DNA of 64,000 nt from Faecalicatena contorta (GTDB lineage Bacteria; Bacillota; Clostridia; Lachnospirales; Lachnospiraceae), in assembly GCF_039521745.1 (NCBI RefSeq), contig NZ_BAAACT010000038.1; one strand, written 5' to 3'. Shown here piece after piece: positions 24,832 to 33,303 of the stretch. Within the stretch, counting starts at the first letter, position 1. Each line of letters opens with the position of its first letter. Below the pieces are notes generated by a model. The model did no database searches. It was not told the DNA's origin and saw only the letters and a program-made list of their open reading frames with translations. A program made the translations under genes and the position numbers.

Positions 24832-26089
24832 CATTGCCTCCTAAATGTATAATCTTCTCTTCCTGAAAATCCGTAGGCAGGTAAAATTCTCCGAACCCTA
24901 CGTCCCGCACTGTGATTTTACAGGTCTTTTCATCCAGAAACAGCGTCTCTATCTGCAGCCGCATAGAATATTCGCCTCTCTTTGGGAAATTTTCCAACGA
25001 AATAACCTCTGTTTTTAAAGTTCCCTGCACCAGAGATTCTACATGCAGTTCTATGTTCTCCATATCCTCCAGAAGCACTTCCCACTGATTGTTAGACTCA
25101 TACCAGTGCGCTCCCCAGGACACAATCGGGTACCACATCTCCTGGCCGTCTACTCTCATATTCACAGTGATCTGATCCGTCAGCTTTGTCTCCGAGAGAT
25201 ATACCGGATCTTCTATGTGCATAAACATCTTTCGGTAAGCCGTGTAACAGGCTCCCTTGCTGTACAGATTATTTCCGATAAAAGCTCTTCTTCCATTACA
25301 AAGTACGCGCAGAGAGGTCGGATACCAGTTATTTTCAAACCCCTCTCCTGTCAGAAAGACTGAGGATACAATGCGTTTATCAAATACGCTTTCTATAAAT
25401 TTGCAAAAACGTGAATCCGCCTCCTTCGCCTTGTCCTCATTCAGCACCGGATAAACGGCAGCCAATTCTTTCATATGGGCGCTGGCGACTTCGTCCACCG
25501 TGACGAAAGTCGTCTTCCCCCCACCCAGCCCGGGCTTCAGTCTTCTTAACATAAAAGCCTTGATCTCATTACGGTCACAGCAGAATAGTGCGGCATCGTA
25601 CTGCCACAATTCCTTAGGCTGGTAAAAAAGATAGTTACAGAAACTTTCCTTATAATCCTGAATGAAAATGTGCCTCTTATCGATGTTCATGCGTACCGCA
25701 ATCCCACGCAGAAGCTGGGCCAGCTCCTCAGTCAGTTCCGGGACAGAAAACACGATCCCCTCAATCTGCGGAAAAGACTGCAGCGACATCTGCACAAACT
25801 TGGAGAGCAGCCAGACCGCATCATAAGTCTCTTCCCCGAACTCAATCTTTTCTCCTGCCAGGCTCTTGTCCAGCAGCCTCGTAACCGTAAACCCCTCTTT
25901 AATTGTAACCAGACGCTTTGCTTCCTTACCATAAGCCCATGTATCCCTGAGTTTACCAATAATCAGGGGGATCTGGTAATTATCAGAATCCACCTCCAGT
26001 GTCTCCGGCTCCAGCTGCTGATCGTTGTAGAAACTGATCTGGCAGGTCTTATCATTTATCTCATATCCAATTATATTGCCTTGTCCCAT
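24806..26089 (-). CDS. DUF5716 family protein, actin/Hsp70-like
   Basis: A 427-aa protein that I recognise as DUF5716, seen mainly in Lachnospiraceae. Its pattern recalls the actin/Hsp70/MreB ATPase fold: an N-terminal phosphate-1-like strand pair (GYEINDKTCQISFY), IEGIVFSVPELTEEL followed by DYKESFCNYLFYQP, a phosphate-2-like YDAALFCCDRNEIKAFML, and a late SSVFLTGEGFENNWY with AFIGNNLYSKGACYTAY like the adenosine motif. Canonical Gly-rich signatures are degenerate, so ATP binding is uncertain. A C-terminal beta region (about 330-420) is extra. Start chosen at MGQGNIIGYEIN with GAGGAGG. It is 157 bp after the DUF5717 gene and overlaps the TPR gene. Confidence 0.8.
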   Translation of the reverse strand: MGQGNIIGYEINDKTCQISFYNDQQLEPETLEVDSDNYQIPLIIGKLRDTWAYGKEAKRLVTIKEGFTVTRLLDKSLAGEKIEFGEETYDAVWLLSKFVQMSLQSFPQIEGIVFSVPELTEELAQLLRGIAVRMNIDKRHIFIQDYKESFCNYLFYQPKELWQYDAALFCCDRNEIKAFMLRRLKPGLGGGKTTFVTVDEVASAHMKELAAVYPVLNEDKAKEADSRFCKFIESVFDKRIVSSVFLTGEGFENNWYPTSLRVLCNGRRAFIGNNLYSKGACYTAYRKMFMHIEDPVYLSETKLTDQITVNMRVDGQEMWYPIVSWGAHWYESNNQWEVLLEDMENIELHVESLVQGTLKTEVISLENFPKRGEYSMRLQIETLFLDEKTCKITVRDVGFGEFYLPTDFQEEKIIHLGGNDGKFNSLS

Positions 26090-26154
26090 TACAGACAGCC
26101 TCCTCACCTTTACCGCCGGGGCTTTTACTTTGCCCCTCGGCCGCAATGTACTTT

Positions 26155-26234
26155 CTGCCGGCTATGTCCCGGTCCTCCCGGCGGCATAGTGACATTCTAT
26201 GTTACCGATCCCAGGCTGGCCTGTGAACAGTAAC
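26155..26234. repeat. Two hairpins between DUF5717 and DUF5716 genes
   Basis: GTTAC (26,201-26,205) and GTAAC (26,230-26,234) close a hairpin related to repeat family 2, and CTATG...CCGG...CATAG forms a second stem at 26,162-26,188. They sit in the 157-bp operon gap and could set the ratio of the two proteins by RNA processing or partial termination; there is no T-run. Confidence 0.5.
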
Positions 26235-26246
26235 CATCATCTTCCA

Positions 26247-29200
26247 TTAATATTGTTCAAACATATGAGCGGCAATCGCATCCTCCGCCGCATATGACCT
26301 CATCTTTATATCCCGCTCTCTGCCATCCTCCAGCAGGATGTCGTTCAGACGTCCGTATCTTCCCGATTCGCCTTTCTTTACTTCTTTCACACAGGTTTCC
26401 TTATCGCTCCTGTATGTATTTCCGTCAATTGTCTCCTTAAAATAGTATTTCAGCTTTTCATTGGCAAACAGCACAAACTTCTTCACATACAGGTTCTCGT
26501 ACATCGGAGTCAAAACCTCGGTGGAGTAATCCACCTCCTCGGAATCCCCTTTCTGCAGCTGATAGTAAAGCATGACACGGCTGCCCTTCTGCCCCTTATA
26601 TTCGATCAGCGTCTTATCCCAGAGCTGAAGTTCAATCAGCCAGTCTTTCTCATATGCGAGGAAAAACGGGAAATAAATCTGCTTGCCGCTGAGTTCCTGC
26701 AGGAACTTCTTCAGGGTCTTGCGTATCATCGAATTATATTCTCTGTTGGAATAGTACTTGAGAACCGCAATCTTACAGATATCTATCGTGTCCTCTCCCT
26801 TTTCATACTCTCTGCATATAATATCAATGATGCTCTTGCTGATTTTTCTTTCCTCCACAACATAGCCCCTGGACATATAGGCCAGGTATGCCTGCTGCAG
26901 TCTGAAATATGCGCCCTCCGCATAGTATTCCTCGAACACCTGCACTTCCGCAAACAGTTCTTCCGAGAAGAGCATCTGTGTCAGAATCCGCTCCGCCAGC
27001 TTATGCGTATGTACCTCATACTCCCGCGCCTCTCTCCAGAGCCGCTTCATATCCGTTGTGGCGCCGCAGTAATAATTGGAAAGATACGTCAGGATCACCT
27101 TATCATACTGACCTTTTTTGAATAATTCAAAACAGATATAGGTCAGAAAATCATCGTTTTCGTAGTTATTCTCCCTGATGTTCTTACTGCAGAGACTGAA
27201 TAATTCCTCTTCCTCATAGTTCTCAACGCCCTTTTCCCGCACAATATCAAGAGTCAGTGTTTCCTCTGCCTCTTCCATCCGGTTCATGCGCATGCTGTTG
27301 ATATACTTCTTGCACATATCCATATAACGCAGTTCATAGAACATGCGTCTGCTCTCATAAGGGATTGAATCCGTATAATGCCTGCCGTCCCTGGATTCCC
27401 ATACAAGCCTGTCTGTCTTGGCGTATAAGAAGACCTGGGCGCCCCGGTCCGTATACGGCACCTTTTGGGTAATGCTTCCGTCATCCGCTATGATGTGGAT
27501 GAACTTCATGTTCGGTACCTTGGTTGTAATCTCATAGGCGTGGCAAATATCATATAATGCCTTGATGCGCTCCGGATTCATGGAACGCTCCACGATAAAG
27601 CGCTTATAAATGATCCTCAGCTGTTCGTCGATGTGCCGTCTCTCCAGCTGATTCCATGCAAAAGCCTCCATCTCATCCCGGTAATGCGCATAGATCTCGC
27701 TGGATTCATCCTCATACGTAATCAAATTGGAGTATAATAGAGCGCACTTTCGGTAGTCCAGCGTGTTTCCATGCATAAAATACAGGTACACAGATCTGGG
27801 CAGTGCCTTATGGAAATGGCTTTCCTTAATAGAAGCCATATAATATTCATAGAGCTGTGCAATCTTCTGCTCAGTCTCCACCGCTTTTTCATACCATTTA
27901 AAATAATCGTAGCCGATACAGTTTCCTTTGATCAGAAGGGTACAGATGGCTGTAAGGATCATGTTTTCCTCATACATCTTGTAGGCCAGTACCAGGGTCT
28001 CATACAGGTGCCTGTCAAAGTTCTTCAGCTGGCTTGCCAGATTCGCCGTATACAGGGCCAGCTCCTTTGTCATCAGTTTATATTTTGCCGCAAAATACAG
28101 CACCATAACCTCGAATTTGCCCAGCTTTTTCAGGGAGGAACTCTTATCCCTGAAGCACTTAAATGCCTCCATATAGAACCAGATGCTGTGCGTCTTCTCC
28201 TCATAAAACTGGCGTTCCAGTGCACGCAGGCGTTCGCTGTATATCTTATACTCGGAGTCTACATTGACCAGCATACACAGAATCAGCCAGCTCTCCGGAT
28301 GCTTCATATAGGACTTGGAAAGTTCCTCTGCCACCCGGCGCTGCCCGATCGAATCATTGCTGAGCAGGGTCGTAAGATATAAATAGTAGGAACTCATCTC
28401 AACATTCTTGCCAATTGCAAACCGGTTATAATTATAGGATTCCAGAATCCACTTCGCCTCTTCCATGCGTTTTCCAAGCAGGCAGATATGCGCGTGTACA
28501 AGAAGATACATCTCCTTCTTATTATCCTTCTCCCTGAGATGCTCTATCTTTTTCAGGGATTCCTCTGTCCAGGTATTTAGGTCTATCCTGCCGGCCTCAT
28601 AAGTCAGATACCGCTTCACAATGCTGGTAAATTCCATATCGCCCGCACGGTGTTCCTCCTCCCGCCTGACATCCTTCTCCACCACAATCTCGTAGGCCAG
28701 AGTCTCATAAGGTGTCTGCAGCATGATCTGCCCGAAATTGCTGCCCCGGTGCAGATGCTCCGGTGTGATAATATATTCCAAACGGTAGGAATTGCCGATA
28801 AACTCTTCTGTGGTCACCTTCACGTGCTCTACGGTTAAAAAATCTCCTTCCGTCTGCACGTCAATAGAAAGATATCCCCAAGTATTCTTTTTAATCGTCA
28901 GAGTTTCTTTGCGAGCCTCTTCCACTTCCATAAAAGCGCGGCTCTCCTCTTCCAGGGTCAGAAATATCTTTTCTTTCTGCTTACAGCCCACAAGAAATTC
29001 CTCCAGGGCCTGCTGATCCAACTCCCATTTGCGCATATTGTCGTAAAGGGCCTGGATACGTTTATCTTCATATTTTAAAATCTCGTAAAAATCTCTGGAG
29101 CGGAACAGCTTTTCCGCCTCTGCCGGATCCCGGAAAGAAAGCTTCTTAAAATCTTCCAGGCTCTGAACCTTCCCATAGCTTGTCATAACAAAGGGCTTCT

Positions 29201-29537
29201 CTATGATTGCCGTAAATGCAACATCATATTCCCCGCCATTACACACTATGGTAAACCTGCCATGTTCCACATGTCCCGGCACCAGCCCGGAACCATCATA
29301 TGTATAATAGATATTAACCGGGTTCCCATCGAAGCCCTGTTCCTCACAATGGACACGATAAGAAGAGGGATATACCAACCCTCTGATGGTCCCCTCGCCC
29401 TGGTTCTGCAGGGAAAAACTGCCCTTATACATCTCCCCCTCGCCGACACGCATAATAATCCGTGTCTCGGGGAAAATAATCTCCGGCTGCGGAATGTGAA
29501 AATCTCCTTTGGAAAGACGTTTAATCTTATTCTTCAA
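26247..29537 (-). CDS. DUF5717 family protein, large helical-repeat
   Basis: A 1096-aa soluble protein that I recognise as DUF5717. Residues about 20-115 form a beta-sandwich-like domain (GEGEMYKGSFSLQNQGEGTI, GRFTIVCNGGEYDVAF). Residues 130-1000 are almost entirely helical and rich in Tyr, Leu and Glu, laid out like degenerate TPR/SEL1 repeats (MYLLVHAHICLLGKRMEEAK, WILCMLVNVDSEY-like blocks). The C-terminal 100 residues return to beta structure. No signal peptide or membrane helix. The longest frame starts at a GTG that overlaps AGTAGG; a TTG 9 nt later has AGGTGA at proper spacing and gives MKNKIKRLSKGD, so I use it. First gene of the DUF5717-DUF5716-TPR unit. Confidence 0.82.
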   Translation of the reverse strand: MKNKIKRLSKGDFHIPQPEIIFPETRIIMRVGEGEMYKGSFSLQNQGEGTIRGLVYPSSYRVHCEEQGFDGNPVNIYYTYDGSGLVPGHVEHGRFTIVCNGGEYDVAFTAIIEKPFVMTSYGKVQSLEDFKKLSFRDPAEAEKLFRSRDFYEILKYEDKRIQALYDNMRKWELDQQALEEFLVGCKQKEKIFLTLEEESRAFMEVEEARKETLTIKKNTWGYLSIDVQTEGDFLTVEHVKVTTEEFIGNSYRLEYIITPEHLHRGSNFGQIMLQTPYETLAYEIVVEKDVRREEEHRAGDMEFTSIVKRYLTYEAGRIDLNTWTEESLKKIEHLREKDNKKEMYLLVHAHICLLGKRMEEAKWILESYNYNRFAIGKNVEMSSYYLYLTTLLSNDSIGQRRVAEELSKSYMKHPESWLILCMLVNVDSEYKIYSERLRALERQFYEEKTHSIWFYMEAFKCFRDKSSSLKKLGKFEVMVLYFAAKYKLMTKELALYTANLASQLKNFDRHLYETLVLAYKMYEENMILTAICTLLIKGNCIGYDYFKWYEKAVETEQKIAQLYEYYMASIKESHFHKALPRSVYLYFMHGNTLDYRKCALLYSNLITYEDESSEIYAHYRDEMEAFAWNQLERRHIDEQLRIIYKRFIVERSMNPERIKALYDICHAYEITTKVPNMKFIHIIADDGSITQKVPYTDRGAQVFLYAKTDRLVWESRDGRHYTDSIPYESRRMFYELRYMDMCKKYINSMRMNRMEEAEETLTLDIVREKGVENYEEEELFSLCSKNIRENNYENDDFLTYICFELFKKGQYDKVILTYLSNYYCGATTDMKRLWREAREYEVHTHKLAERILTQMLFSEELFAEVQVFEEYYAEGAYFRLQQAYLAYMSRGYVVEERKISKSIIDIICREYEKGEDTIDICKIAVLKYYSNREYNSMIRKTLKKFLQELSGKQIYFPFFLAYEKDWLIELQLWDKTLIEYKGQKGSRVMLYYQLQKGDSEEVDYSTEVLTPMYENLYVKKFVLFANEKLKYYFKETIDGNTYRSDKETCVKEVKKGESGRYGRLNDILLEDGRERDIKMRSYAAEDAIAAHMFEQY

Positions 29538-29564
29538 GTTAGTCACCTACTCATATTTCTTTCG

Positions 29565-29592
29565 TTGCATTTTTTCATAAGCACGCTATAAT
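29565..29592 (+). promoter_or_regulatory. Promoter of CobD-like gene
   Basis: TTGCAT (29,565-29,570), 16-bp spacer, TATAAT (29,587-29,592). It lies back-to-back with the DUF5717 promoter; the two -10 boxes are 2 bp apart, so the two transcription units probably compete or are co-regulated. Confidence 0.65.
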
Positions 29593-29594
29593 GA

Positions 29595-29624
29595 ATTATA
29601 TCATCTTTATACTATTTCTTGCAA
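29595..29624 (-). promoter_or_regulatory. Promoter of DUF5717-DUF5716-TPR unit
   Basis: On the minus strand: TTGCAA (29,624-29,619), 18-bp spacer, TATAAT (29,600-29,595). Confidence 0.65.
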
Positions 29625-29660
29625 CGGGTGAATGAAAGAATTTGAAAGGGGATCGTATAC

Positions 29661-30755
29661 ATGAATACAAAACCAGAATTTCACGGCAGTGACCTGGAAA
29701 AAATATCGGAATACTACGGAATTCCTAAGGATTCCATAATCAGCTTCGGCGCCAATGTAAACCCACTGGGCCTATCCCGGAAGGTAAAAGCGGCTTTGAG
29801 CCGTCATTTGGATATCATTTCCACCTATCCGGACAGAGAATATACCTCCCTTCGCTGCGCCATCGGCGAATACTGTCAGGTATCCCCCGCTCATGTCATG
29901 GTGGGAAATGGATCTACAGAACTAATCTCTTTGCTTATTGAGCAGCGCCGCCCTAAAAAAACTCTCATACTGGGCCCCACATATTCAGAATATGCAAGAG
30001 AACTCTCGTTTTCTGATAGTACGCAGGATTACTACCATCTGAATCCCGACACTGGGTTTTGCCTCAACATCTCTGATTTTCTAGAAAGACTCGAGGCTGG
30101 GTATGATCTCCTGATCATATGCAATCCCAACAATCCTACATCTTCAGTCATAGGCACCTCTGATATGCGCAGCATCCTGTCCGTCTGTCAGAAGGCCGGA
30201 ACCTTTGTTATGATTGATGAAACTTATGTAGAATTCGCCCCAGATATCTCTTCCGTAAGTGCCATGTCCCTGATCGAAGAATTTGACAACTTCATGGTTC
30301 TGCGCGGAGTCTCCAAATTCTTCGCCGCCCCCGGCCTCCGCCTGGGTTACGGAGTCACCAGCAGCCATTCCTTCCTGGCCCGGGTAAAGGAGCACCAGAT
30401 TCCCTGGTCTCTGAACAGCATCGCCGCTTTTGCAGGAGAACTGATGCTGCAGGACACTAATTATATAGAAGAAACCCGCTCCTTAATAACAACCGAGCGT
30501 ACAAGAATGTTGGAAGAACTGCACAAAATAAGCGGCATCACCGTCTACGACGCAGCCGCCAATTTCATCCTGATCCGTATCCGCAAACCCGGTATGACTG
30601 CCTTTGACCTATTCGAGGCCTGTATCAAACAGGGCATGATGATCCGGGACTGTTCTTCCTTTCAGTGCCTGGAGGGAGAATATGTGCGGTTTTGTGTAAT
30701 GGGGCGGGAGGAGAATTCGAGGCTTATTGAGGGGATTCGAAGGAGTTTGGGGTAG
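29661..30755 (+). CDS. CobD/HisC-like PLP-dependent aminotransferase
   Basis: A 364-aa fold type I PLP enzyme of aminotransferase class I/II. The start EFHGSDLEKISEYYGIPKD then ISFGANVNPLGLS matches threonine-phosphate decarboxylase CobD better than HisC. PLP contacts are present: NGSTELI, NPNNPTSS, DETYVEFAP and the Schiff-base Lys in RGVSKFFAAPGLRLGY. Full length. No cobalamin or histidine genes are nearby, so the substrate is open: L-threonine phosphate, histidinol phosphate or another amino acid. It is divergent from the DUF5717 unit with an overlapping promoter pair. Confidence 0.88.
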   Translation: MNTKPEFHGSDLEKISEYYGIPKDSIISFGANVNPLGLSRKVKAALSRHLDIISTYPDREYTSLRCAIGEYCQVSPAHVMVGNGSTELISLLIEQRRPKKTLILGPTYSEYARELSFSDSTQDYYHLNPDTGFCLNISDFLERLEAGYDLLIICNPNNPTSSVIGTSDMRSILSVCQKAGTFVMIDETYVEFAPDISSVSAMSLIEEFDNFMVLRGVSKFFAAPGLRLGYGVTSSHSFLARVKEHQIPWSLNSIAAFAGELMLQDTNYIEETRSLITTERTRMLEELHKISGITVYDAAANFILIRIRKPGMTAFDLFEACIKQGMMIRDCSSFQCLEGEYVRFCVMGREENSRLIEGIRRSLG

Positions 30756-30765
30756 GTTGGTATGG

Positions 30766-30900
30766 GGACGCTGTGCGAAAGTGGAACAGGGTTCTTATGG
30801 CGTACAGAGTTTTCTTTGAGTATAACACTATTACTCAGTCTGGCTGCAAATCTGTCCGCAGGGCATGGGTTACGGGGAACCCTTTAAATATACCTAAATC
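30766..30900 (+). repeat. Element 5' end remnant plus family 3 repeat
   Basis: GGGGACGCTGTGCG follows the CobD-like stop codon by about 12 nt, like the start of E elements, but no arms follow. At about 30,845-30,890 comes a diverged family 3 copy containing CCGCAGGGCATG and TTACGGGGAACCC, matching copies at 31.8 and 52.8 kb. Confidence 0.6.
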
Positions 30901-30904
30901 AGTA

Positions 30905-31315
30905 ACTATACTACTGTCCCCCATCCATCATTTTCCCACGATGCCGACTCCATCCACTGTTCCCGTCTGGGGAGCCTTCCGGGTCTTGTTTTCTACCGAT
31001 TTGATGCAGCCAGCCTGATGGGAGCGGGCCGCTGCGATGCTGTCCGGGGAGGCTTATGCTGATTCTGGAATCCTTTAGCGTGCCGTACAATTGCTTACTG
31101 CGAAAAAGCCGCAGCTTATGGGGGAAAACTGATTTCCAAATCAGTTTTCCAGAGCATATTCACTTAGAAAGCATCAGGCTTTCTAAGTGAATATGCTCGG
31201 TTCCATAAGCTGCGGCTTTTTCACAGTTAGCAATTGTAGGCTAAGCGGCCGGTTTCCAGAATCAGCATAAGCCTCCCCGGACAGCATCGCAGCGGCCCGC
31301 TCCCATCAGGCGTCC
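30905..31315 (-). repeat. Structured palindromic element E4
   Basis: Minus-strand copy beginning GGACGCC immediately at the cupin gene stop codon (31,315). Arms at about 31,014-31,070 and 31,255-31,310 are complementary at 56 of 56 positions. Inner arms contain AAAAAGCCGCAGCTTATGG. The core has a 13-bp hairpin with loop TGG (near 31,123-31,151) and a long hairpin with apical CTGAT (near 31,155-31,200). The 3' module AGGCTGGCTGCATCAAATCG runs to about 30,905. Confidence 0.85.
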
Positions 31316-31659
31316 TACACCCTCAATATAAGCGCCACAAAAACAAGATCCTCTCCCCCCGTATTTTTGACTCCATGTCCGTCTCCGTTTTTGCAGTATA
31401 CTACATCCCCGGCCTCTATTGGCACCGCTTTTCCGTTATCATCATACATTCCCTTTCCAGAGAGAATATAGTACGTTTCGGTTTCTCCGTGATGCTCGTG
31501 ATGGCCAAGTTCACAATTGGGCTTAAGCGTTACTCTTGAGAACATTTTGCAGTGGTTTCCAAGCTCTTCTGTGCTTAACAGGGCTTCCTTCATGATGAAG
31601 CCTGCACCTCCGTTTGCTTTTTCTACTGTCTCAATCTTTCTTTCGCCTGCTTTTGTCAT
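31315..31659 (-). CDS. Cupin domain protein
   Basis: A 114-aa single-domain cupin. The metal-binding motif GHHEHHGETETYYILSGKG (51-69) and the second motif IEAGDVVYCKNGDGHGVKNTG are clear. Such small cupins are isomerases, dioxygenases or sensors; nothing in the context fixes the substrate. The stop codon coincides with the start of element E4. It stands alone between E4 and a family 3 repeat. Confidence 0.9.
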   Translation of the reverse strand: MTKAGERKIETVEKANGGAGFIMKEALLSTEELGNHCKMFSRVTLKPNCELGHHEHHGETETYYILSGKGMYDDNGKAVPIEAGDVVYCKNGDGHGVKNTGGEDLVFVALILRV

Positions 31660-31756
31660 ATTAAAGTCCTCCTTTTTCTTTGTTGTATATTTAGGCTAAT
31701 TCCGCGCGTAATCTGTGCTTTAAACCCATTCTCGATCTGACATAGAACATTGCATA

Positions 31757-31815
31757 CCCAAAGGGCACCCCGTAATTCATGCCCTGCGGGCAGATCCGCA
31801 GCAAAGCCGCGGAAT
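31757..31815 (-). repeat. Family 3 palindromic repeat
   Basis: Read on the minus strand: a CCGCGGCTTTGCTGCGG hairpin, then CCCGCAGGGCATGAATTACG and GGGTGCCCT, in which AGGGCA pairs with TGCCCT. The same sequence, with compensating changes in the first hairpin, is at 52,741-52,806; a diverged copy is at 30,845. Lies 17 nt after the GNAT gene. Confidence 0.75.
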
Positions 31816-31831
31816 AAGGTATACATGTATG

Positions 31832-32272
31832 CTAAAAATCTTTCTTCATCTGCCGGTAATCCAGATCTTGATATCCCAGTTTCTCATAAAGGGCTTTTGC
31901 TCTTGTATTGTCATCTTCTATTTCCAGGCGGAAGCGTGTGACACCTTCTTCTCTGTGTGCTTCCATGTATGCAAAAAACTCGCTTCCCAGCCCCTTAGAG
32001 CGGTATTCTTCCAGGATATAGAGTTCTTCCAGCCAGTACACATACCCGCCGGCCTCCTGGGAAAATGTCTTCGCGATCAGGCCGTACCCCGCCATGCTGC
32101 CCTCATATTCCAGCATATAGATCTTTCCATAAGTTCCGCTGCTAATACATTCCTCGAAGGTTTTCTCAATGTATGAATCCGGTATCGGATGCAGCACTGC
32201 CGGCGAATGGTAGAAATCATGCGCCATTTTCAGATATTGTTCTCTGTCTTCCTGTCTCACTTCTCGTATCAT
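31832..32272 (-). CDS. GNAT family N-acetyltransferase
   Basis: A 146-aa acetyl-CoA-dependent transferase. The CoA-binding motif A is LEEYRSKGLGSEFFAYM (about 91-107, pattern RxxGxG), preceded by VYWLEELYIL and followed by DDNTRAKALYEKLGYQDLD (motif B). Full length for a stand-alone GNAT. Substrate unknown. A 34-codon frame just upstream on the same strand (MKAAELAKGHAFSCREFVEA..., about 32,292-32,396) has no ribosome binding site and could be a gene remnant; I do not call it separately. Confidence 0.9.
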   Translation of the reverse strand: MIREVRQEDREQYLKMAHDFYHSPAVLHPIPDSYIEKTFEECISSGTYGKIYMLEYEGSMAGYGLIAKTFSQEAGGYVYWLEELYILEEYRSKGLGSEFFAYMEAHREEGVTRFRLEIEDDNTRAKALYEKLGYQDLDYRQMKKDF

Positions 32273-32435
32273 ATATTCCTCCTGTTGTATCCTTCAAATG
32301 TCTTTCTTTCGAAGCAGCTCTTCCACCCCGCCATTTCCGGCCTCCACAAACTCCCGGCACGAAAAAGCATGGCCCTTCGCCAGCTCCGCTGCCTTCATAC
32401 TATCATATTTCCCGGAAAAGTTCTACTCTTAACCC

Positions 32436-32677
32436 ATCACTTTATTGGCTCAGATGCCGTGCCGCGGTAACAGGTCAGACAGGTCTGCACATTTACTGCG
32501 CAGACCGTAAGAAAACATGGTGGTTGCAGGCATACAGGTCTCCGCTCCGTTTCGGTCCGTGCTAAACGTGCGCCACTGGCGCACAGCACCCTTCGCCGCA
32601 GACGAATTTAAAATGGGCTGGATGCGTAACACTTCAGGCCTGCCTGGACTGTTACGTGCAGCATGGTGCACGGCACC
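32436..32677. repeat. Palindromic repeat, family 2 (second copy)
   Basis: The 240-bp block starts CCATCACTTTATTGGCTCAG and carries GATGCCGTGCCGCGG, nearly identical to the minus strand of the copy at 5.64-5.70 kb. Toward the right come an ATTTAAAATGGGCTGGATGC arm, a GTAACACTTCAGG..CCTGGACTGTTAC hairpin (32,626-32,655) and CATGGTGCACGGCACCG pairing back to the left arm. Also inside is a GCAGACC/GGTCTGC hairpin. Most of the 518-bp gap between the GNAT and phasin genes is this repeat. Confidence 0.65.
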
Positions 32678-32735
32678 GTGAAAAATGACCTCTTAACTTC
32701 CTTATGGAATTTTAAGAAATCATCTCCATGATTTG

Positions 32736-32744
32736 TGGTATAAT
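32736..32744 (+). promoter_or_regulatory. Extended -10 promoter of phasin-ubiB pair
   Basis: TGGTATAAT (32,736-32,744) is an extended -10 box; no good -35 at 17 bp. It lies about 46 bp before the phasin-like start. Confidence 0.5.
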
Positions 32745-32790
32745 ATTTCTATACTAATTGACTGAATTCTCCAGAAAGGATGGTATATTT

Positions 32791-33291
32791 ATGGAATTAA
32801 ACGAAGGATTAAGGAAAATATTTCTTGCAGGTGTCGGTGCGGTAGCCACTACGGCAGAGACGGCAAAAGATGTGGTTGAGAATCTGGTAAAGAAAGGCGA
32901 GATTACTGTTGAGCAGGGAAAAGTCCTCAATGAAGAACTGAAAAAAAACGCCAGGGAAAAGATGAAGGAGCATGTATCTGTCACAGTTGTGAAGGAATAC
33001 AAAGATGCAATGACCGCAGTAGACCATATGAAAGAGGATGAGCTGGAAGCACTCAAGGCCAAAATCGCAGAGGTCGAAAAAGCCGCAGCACAAAAGGCTG
33101 CAGAGAATGCCGCCGAAGAGGCTGCGGAGGAAAAGTCCGGGGACGGGGCCATGGATGAGGATAACGGCGACTCTTGTAAAACAGCGGAAGAAGCTGCCGA
33201 CGATGAGGACGGCCCGGCAGGGGAAGACTCCTGCACTGAGGACAGCCCGGCAGAGGAAGCAGAAGCTGATGCCCCTCAGAACCCCCAATAG
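32791..33291 (+). CDS. Phasin-like helical protein
   Basis: A 166-aa protein of the phasin type (polyhydroxyalkanoate granule-associated-like). The N-terminal 100 residues form amphipathic helices: MELNEGLRKIFLAGVGAV, TTAETAKDVVENLVKKGEIT, GKVLNEELKKNAREKMKEH. The C-terminal 65 residues are low-complexity Ala/Glu/Asp. No PHA synthesis gene is nearby. The pairing with a UbiB-type kinase 12 bp downstream recurs in Clostridia, where the partner was annotated as phasin by similarity; a membrane or lipid surface role is more likely than PHA binding. The start has AAAGGATGG upstream; an earlier ATG at 32,758 is less likely. Confidence 0.8.
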   Translation: MELNEGLRKIFLAGVGAVATTAETAKDVVENLVKKGEITVEQGKVLNEELKKNAREKMKEHVSVTVVKEYKDAMTAVDHMKEDELEALKAKIAEVEKAAAQKAAENAAEEAAEEKSGDGAMDEDNGDSCKTAEEAADDEDGPAGEDSCTEDSPAEEAEADAPQNPQ

Positions 33292-33303
33292 CAGGTTCTG
33301 CCT

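Noticed and set aside
31750..31941. Small frames containing RTPRNSCPAG (also at 52,736-52,972)
   Set aside because: Both are translations of the family 3 repeat, not genes.
32292..32396. 34-codon minus-strand frame upstream of the GNAT gene
   Set aside because: No ribosome binding site and no recognisable family; perhaps a gene remnant, but not supported enough to annotate.
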